A stretch of 18,847 nucleotides of DNA. Source: Verrucomicrobia bacterium UBA1727 (GTDB lineage: Bacteria; Verrucomicrobiota; Kiritimatiellia; RFP12; UBA1067). This document shows, piece by piece, positions 14,329-18,847 of this stretch. A program made the translations under genes and the position numbers. Below the pieces are notes generated by a model that saw nothing but the letters and a program-made list of their open reading frames with translations, ran no database searches and had not been told where the DNA came from. The stretch is from positions 1 to 18,847 of the forward strand of contig DCIL01000045.1 in assembly GCA_002315875.1 (NCBI GenBank). The letters are read 5' to 3'. The stretch's first letter is position 1; each line of letters begins with the position of its first letter.

Positions 14329-15969
14329 ATGATGAATCTTTCTCTCGTTATCGCGGCCGTTCTGACGGTCAACATGAATCCTGGTGAGAACTGGTGGGGT
14401 CTTGGCGCCAACTTCGGGCGCGAGATGCCGTTCACCGCCGCCAAATCGTTCAAATGCGACCTGCGCACGAACAACTATGCGCATCCCGCCCAGGCGCTGA
14501 TGGCGTCCGATCAGGGTCGCGTCATCTGGTGTGACGAGGCCTTCGCAGTCAATATCAAGAACGGCGTCATCACCCTTACGAGCGACAAGAGCGAAATCAA
14601 GCTTGTCGAGAAGGCCGGCAAAAATCTCGCCGAGGCGTTCCGTTACGCCGTCAAGACCTGGATCAAGCCGACGGGCGAAGAGCCGGAACTTCTTTATTTC
14701 GCCGCGCCTCAGTACAACACCTGGATCGAGCTCACCTATCATCAGAACGAGAAGGACATCCTCGAGTACGCGCAGTCGATGATCGATCACGGCTTCCCGC
14801 CCGGCGTTTTCATGATCGACGATACCTGGCAGGCCGGTTACGGCGACTGGCGTTTCGAGCCGACGCGCTTCAGCGATCCGAAGGGCATGATGGACAAGCT
14901 CCACAAGATGGGCTATAAGGTGCTCCTCTGGATGTGTCCGTTCGTGGGCATGGATCTGCCTGCGTTCCGCCGTGTGGCGTGGGGCGTGAATCCCGATGAC
15001 GTGAAGGGCTATCCGATGAAGGGTGGCTTCCTCAACGAAAGCAACAAGAACGGCTGGCACGGCGTTCCCTATCCCGCGGCGATCAAGTGGTGGAACGGAA
15101 CGTCCGCGCTGCTCGACTTCACCCATCCCAACGCCGTCGCGTGGTTCGACGAACAGCTGACGCGGCTGGTGAAGGAATATGGGGCGGACGGCTTCAAGTT
15201 TGACGGCGGTTCGGTTTCGTACTATGCCGGCACCCGTGATTCTGCGGGCGAGGGCGGCAGCGCTCCGAAGACGTTCGCGCACGATCCTTCCGTCTCGGCG
15301 ACGCGGCAGTCCTCTCTCTATGGAGATTTTGCGCTCAAGTACAAGGGCAGCGAATACCGCAATGTCTTCGGTTTCGCGGGCAAGCCGGTGATCATGCGTC
15401 TTCATGACAAGGCGCACAGGTGGGACGCCCTGCAGCGGCTCATTCCCGATATGCTCGCCTCCGGTATGGCCGGTTATCCCTTCATCTGTCCCGACATGGT
15501 CGGTGGCGGCGAATGGTCCGCCTTCATTCCCGGCTCTCCGTTCTCCGAGGAGCTCTTTGTCCGTTCGGCGCAGGTTCAGGCGCTTTGTCCGATGATTCAG
15601 TTCTCGGCCTCGCCCTGGCGCTATCTCAACAAGGAGAATCAGAAGCTCGTCTCCGCGGCGGTTCAGCTCCGTCAGAAGTTCGCTCCGAAGTTCGTCGAGC
15701 TCGCGAAGAAGGCGGCGAAGGACGGCGAGCCGATGATGCGCAATCTCGAATACGTCTTCCCCGGGAACGGCTATCAGAATATCAAGGACGAGTTCATGAT
15801 GGGCGATGATCTGCTCGTCGCGCCGGTCGTGAAGGGCGGCGTTGCCGAGCGCGAGGTCGTGATTCCGCCGGGCAAGTGGCTGGCGGACGATGGAACGCTC
15901 GTTACGGGTCCGTCGAAGATCAAGGTTACGACTCCGCTCTCCCGTCTGCCTTATTTCGTCAAGCAGTAA
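14329..15969 (+). CDS. GH31-family alpha-glycosidase
   Basis: A 546-residue glycoside hydrolase of clan GH-D/GH31 type, acting on an alpha-linked sugar (glucoside, xyloside or galactoside; substrate not decidable). A weak signal-like stretch MMNLSLVIAAVLTV begins the protein without a clear basic n-region or cleavage site, so secretion is uncertain. A beta-sandwich comes first (to ~130), then the barrel with FMIDDTWQAGYG and KVLLWMCPFVG, the nucleophile Asp292 in GFKFDGG, and the acid/base candidate Asp366 in HRWDALQRL, followed by PFICPDMVGGGEW. The C-terminal sandwich runs to the end. Start ATG 14329 (ATG 14332 adjacent) has AGG at 14320-14322 as ribosome site. The next gene begins 9 nt after the stop, so the two are likely co-transcribed. 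Confidence 0.87.
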   Translation: MMNLSLVIAAVLTVNMNPGENWWGLGANFGREMPFTAAKSFKCDLRTNNYAHPAQALMASDQGRVIWCDEAFAVNIKNGVITLTSDKSEIKLVEKAGKNLAEAFRYAVKTWIKPTGEEPELLYFAAPQYNTWIELTYHQNEKDILEYAQSMIDHGFPPGVFMIDDTWQAGYGDWRFEPTRFSDPKGMMDKLHKMGYKVLLWMCPFVGMDLPAFRRVAWGVNPDDVKGYPMKGGFLNESNKNGWHGVPYPAAIKWWNGTSALLDFTHPNAVAWFDEQLTRLVKEYGADGFKFDGGSVSYYAGTRDSAGEGGSAPKTFAHDPSVSATRQSSLYGDFALKYKGSEYRNVFGFAGKPVIMRLHDKAHRWDALQRLIPDMLASGMAGYPFICPDMVGGGEWSAFIPGSPFSEELFVRSAQVQALCPMIQFSASPWRYLNKENQKLVSAAVQLRQKFAPKFVELAKKAAKDGEPMMRNLEYVFPGNGYQNIKDEFMMGDDLLVAPVVKGGVAEREVVIPPGKWLADDGTLVTGPSKIKVTTPLSRLPYFVKQ

Positions 15970-15978
15970 TCGTCCAAG

Positions 15979-18847
15979 ATGATTCAGACGCCTTCTCCTG
16001 AAAGCTTCCTTCTCAAGTGGCGCGGCGATTGCGTCGAGGTGACGCTTACGCTCGACTCACCGCGTGCGGGACGCGCCGCGCTGCGCACCAACATCGGCCG
16101 CGCCGACGTGCGCCGCGACGAGATCATCGATGAGACGGAGAAGGGGCTTACCCCGATGGCGCGGGCGTGGACCGACCTTCCGCTTCCCGAGGTGCGTCCC
16201 GGCGTCTTCTCGGCGGTGATTCCCCTCGATCAGGTCGGCGTGTTCTCCGGCAAAGCGTGTTTCTTCCCCAAGGGCTCGAACGTGCCCGAATGGCCTGACG
16301 GACGCAACTTCCACATCAAGGTGATGAGCGCCGAGACGCGCGCCAACAATTCGATCTACTGCGTCTTTCCGCGGCAGTTCGGGTCCTTTCGCGAAGTTGC
16401 GCGGCGCTTGCCGCTCATCATGGACAAGATGGGCTTCGGCATCATCCAGACGTTGCCGCCTTTCCCGGTGCCGACAACGTACGCGGTGATGGGTGAGTAC
16501 GGCTGTCCCTTTGCCGCGACCGACTTCCTTTCGGTCGATCCCGCGATGGCCGAGTTCGACGAGTTCGCCACGCCCCTCATGCAGTTCAAGGAGCTGATCG
16601 GCGCGGTGCACGCGAAAGGGGGACGACTCCTCGTCGATCTTCCCGCCAATCACACCGGCTGGGCTTCGACTTTGCAGACCCATCATCCCGAATGGTTCCG
16701 CCACGAGCCGGACGGTCGCTTCCATTCTCCCGGCGCGTGGGGCGTGAAATGGGCCGATCTCGTCGAGCTCGATTACACCAACGCCGAACTCCGCGCATAC
16801 ATGGCCGAGGTTTTCCTCTTCTGGGTGCGGATCGGGGTGGACGGTTTCCGCTGCGATGCGGGCTACATGATTCCCGCCGAGACCTGGGAATACATCGTTG
16901 CCAAGGTGCGTGAGGAATATCCCGATACGATCTTCTTCCTCGAAGGACTCGGCGGCAAGCTCGAGACCACCGACCGACTGCTTGCGGAGTCCAATCTCGA
17001 CTGGGCGTATTCCGAACTTTTTCAGACGCCGGACCGCAACGCCTTCGAGTGGTATTTTCCGGGGGCCGCCAAACGGGCCGAGAAATACGGTGCGCTCGTC
17101 CATTTCGCCGAGACCCACGATAACGACCGGCTCGCGAAACGCGGCCATACCTACGCGTGTCTCCGCGTGCAGCTCGCGGCGCTTCTGTCGTGGCAGGGCG
17201 CGTGGGGAATCGCCAACGGCGTCGAGTGGTTTGCCACCGAGAAGATCGATGTTCACGGCAAGAACGACCTCAACTGGGGTGCGTCCGAGAACATGGTCGA
17301 GCTCATCGCCGATTTGAACCACCGGCTGAAGACCCATCCGTCCTTCACCGGCGCCTGTCGTATCGAACTCATCACCCGCGGCGGAGGCAATACGCTCGCG
17401 GCGCTTCGTACCGCGTCCAACGGCTCGACGGCGCTGGTGCTCGCCAACCTCGATTGCGAGCGCGGCATCGAGATCGATTGGGACCGCTCGCGCTTCGCGC
17501 ATTTCGGGCCCGTGCATCTCGGTCCCGGCGAGGTACGGTGGATGGAGGCGGATGCGAAGAACTCATCCGAAGTCGCCAAGGTCGAATCCGTTCGGGTCGA
17601 GCGCCCGGTTCCGCTCTTCCATGCCGTCTTGCCGCGCGACATCAATCGCGATCTCATCGTGCCCGAAGGCGAATGGATTGAATTCACCTCCACCTGTCCT
17701 TTCCGCGTGCGGCTTATCGATACCGTTACCGGCAGAACCGTCCGCGTCTTTCGTTCCGATGCCGCCAATACTGTCCTTTTCGATGCGCCGCATTATCATG
17801 GGGACGGCACGCGCTCGCGTTTGCTCAGCATGGACGTCACCCGCTATGTGGACGGCAAGGCGCTCTGCACGCACTCGCGCTTCCTCGTGCCGCCGCCGCC
17901 GGACATGGCAAGGGTCGATTTCGTCCTTCCCGGTGAAGTGGTGAGGGCTCATCCCGAATGGCGGACGATCCTTTCAAGTCCTACGGGCGCCGCGGCCCAG
18001 CTGCGCATCGGCTGGGGCGAAATCCGCTCCCAATACGATGCCTTCCTCGCGGCCAATCCCAATCCGACGTGTCCCTCCGACCGCCTCAATCTCTGGACGC
18101 GCACGCGCATCTGGCTCCAGCGCGAAGGTTACACGCGCGAGCTAAATTACAAGTGCGTGACGAAATTCATTGCCGATCCCGCTGGCAAGGTCGCCGCCTG
18201 GACCTTTAACGTTCCTTGCGGAATGGGCAAGGAGACCTCGTTCGAGATTCGGCTCATCCTCGCGGATGTCGGCAGCACCGCGATGCTCGGCGTGCGCCGT
18301 CTCGATGCCGGCGAGAACGATGTCGGCGATCAGGTGCGGCTCGTGTTTCGTCCCGACCTCGAATGGCGCAGTTTCCACGCGACCACCAAGGCCTATCAGG
18401 GTGACACCGAACACCGTTTCGCCGCGGCCGCGAAACCGCTTCCCGAAGGCGAGGGAGTTGTCTTTTCTCCCTTTGACGGCAGCTTCACGCTGCTCGCGGT
18501 GGACTGCACCTACCATCATGAGACTGAGTGGTGCTACAATGTCTCGCACGAGGAGGAGATGTACCGCGGACAGGAAGGCGCGGGAGATGTCTTCTCGCCC
18601 GGCTGGATCAGTGCGGACCTCAAGATCGGAGACGTCTGCGGCATCGCCGGACATTATTCGCCCGAGAAGGAGCCGGATACGTGCGGACACTCCGCGGATC
18701 GTCCCGAGTGGCTCAAGTTCATGGAGCTTCGGACTCCGCGCTCGTTCGTGAATTCCATCCGCGAGGCGATTCTCCTTTACATTGTCAATCGGGACGAGCT
18801 CAAGACCGTGATCGCCGGCTTCCCGTGGTTCCTCGATTGGGGACGCG
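15979..18847 (+). CDS. GH13 alpha-amylase fused to glycogen debranching (GDE/GH133) module, cut by window end
   Basis: At least 956 residues, with the C-terminus outside the window. Residues 1-~125 are beta-rich (carbohydrate-binding or N-terminal domain). A GH13 barrel follows: region I DLPANHTGW, nucleophile Asp293 in GFRCDAGY, acid Glu322 in FFLEGLGG, and the stabilising Asp381 in ETHDNDR. Residues ~500-900 hold a beta-rich middle part that resembles GDE N-terminal domains (EEEMYRGQEGAGDVFSPG). The end, from ~918, reads IREAILLYIVNRDELKTVIA then GFPWFLDWGRD, the start of the amylo-alpha-1,6-glucosidase (GDE_C) domain. No signal peptide, so likely cytoplasmic glycogen or maltodextrin debranching, maybe with transferase and glucosidase activity in one chain. 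ATG 15979 has no obvious ribosome site. A complete copy would likely be ~1300 residues. Confidence 0.85.
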   Translation, partial: MIQTPSPESFLLKWRGDCVEVTLTLDSPRAGRAALRTNIGRADVRRDEIIDETEKGLTPMARAWTDLPLPEVRPGVFSAVIPLDQVGVFSGKACFFPKGSNVPEWPDGRNFHIKVMSAETRANNSIYCVFPRQFGSFREVARRLPLIMDKMGFGIIQTLPPFPVPTTYAVMGEYGCPFAATDFLSVDPAMAEFDEFATPLMQFKELIGAVHAKGGRLLVDLPANHTGWASTLQTHHPEWFRHEPDGRFHSPGAWGVKWADLVELDYTNAELRAYMAEVFLFWVRIGVDGFRCDAGYMIPAETWEYIVAKVREEYPDTIFFLEGLGGKLETTDRLLAESNLDWAYSELFQTPDRNAFEWYFPGAAKRAEKYGALVHFAETHDNDRLAKRGHTYACLRVQLAALLSWQGAWGIANGVEWFATEKIDVHGKNDLNWGASENMVELIADLNHRLKTHPSFTGACRIELITRGGGNTLAALRTASNGSTALVLANLDCERGIEIDWDRSRFAHFGPVHLGPGEVRWMEADAKNSSEVAKVESVRVERPVPLFHAVLPRDINRDLIVPEGEWIEFTSTCPFRVRLIDTVTGRTVRVFRSDAANTVLFDAPHYHGDGTRSRLLSMDVTRYVDGKALCTHSRFLVPPPPDMARVDFVLPGEVVRAHPEWRTILSSPTGAAAQLRIGWGEIRSQYDAFLAANPNPTCPSDRLNLWTRTRIWLQREGYTRELNYKCVTKFIADPAGKVAAWTFNVPCGMGKETSFEIRLILADVGSTAMLGVRRLDAGENDVGDQVRLVFRPDLEWRSFHATTKAYQGDTEHRFAAAAKPLPEGEGVVFSPFDGSFTLLAVDCTYHHETEWCYNVSHEEEMYRGQEGAGDVFSPGWISADLKIGDVCGIAGHYSPEKEPDTCGHSADRPEWLKFMELRTPRSFVNSIREAILLYIVNRDELKTVIAGFPWFLDWGR

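Noticed and set aside
14269..15417. 382-residue open frame on the minus strand
   Set aside because: Antisense to the GH31 gene and covers its promoter; no start signal or domain.
16057..17517. 486-residue open frame on the minus strand
   Set aside because: Shadow of the GH13 domain, whose catalytic motifs are all present on the + strand.
1..18847. CRISPR array, insertion sequence or phage genes
   Set aside because: No spaced direct repeats, transposase, integrase or phage motifs were seen on either strand.

Overview
The window is a moderately GC-rich, very compact bacterial stretch with every supported gene on the + strand. The best guess at origin is the PVC/Verrucomicrobiota side, of the Kiritimatiellae or Lentisphaerae kind. 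The reasons are a GH27 enzyme with an NPCBM module, a huge secreted protein with autotransporter-like beta-strand repeats and a LamG-like domain, a GldG/DUF4340 transporter operon, and a carbohydrate-rich gene set. This is inference from gene content; there is no marker gene for a firm placement.

Region 1 (1-6453): a pyrimidine-rich start with no gene, then a strong extended -10 promoter, a tRNA-Val(UAC), and 31 nt later a secreted alpha-galactosidase-like GH27 enzyme carrying a rhodanese domain and a C-terminal NPCBM domain. It overlaps a 1377-residue secreted surface-type protein with Asp boxes, beta-helix rungs and a LamG-like lectin fold. No terminator is visible between the tRNA and the enzyme, so tRNA and mRNA may share a transcript.

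Region 2 (6455-14257): a perfect 10-bp inverted repeat holds a TATAAT box in its spacer and the start codon in its right arm. It opens a seven-gene operon in which nearly every stop codon overlaps or touches the next start: ABC ATPase, a GldF-type permease fused to a GldG-type domain, a DUF4340 protein, an AMP-forming acyl ligase, TsaE, a tandem acyl carrier protein, and an Lgt-family membrane protein that lacks several residues known to matter in E. coli Lgt. The acyl ligase, double ACP and divergent Lgt next to a Gld-like exporter are the best candidate here for an undescribed system, perhaps acyl activation and transfer at the membrane.

Region 3 (14246-18847): a second extended -10 promoter and an imperfect inverted repeat precede a GH31-family glycosidase and, 9 nt on, a large enzyme cut by the window end. 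That last protein joins a GH13 alpha-amylase domain to a glycogen-debranching (GDE/GH133) module, an arrangement resembling the two-activity eukaryotic glycogen debranching enzyme. The first two glycan proteins look exported, the GH31 enzyme has only a weak signal, and the debranching enzyme has none, so the flanks may link outside galactoside/glucoside breakdown to internal glycogen or maltodextrin handling.
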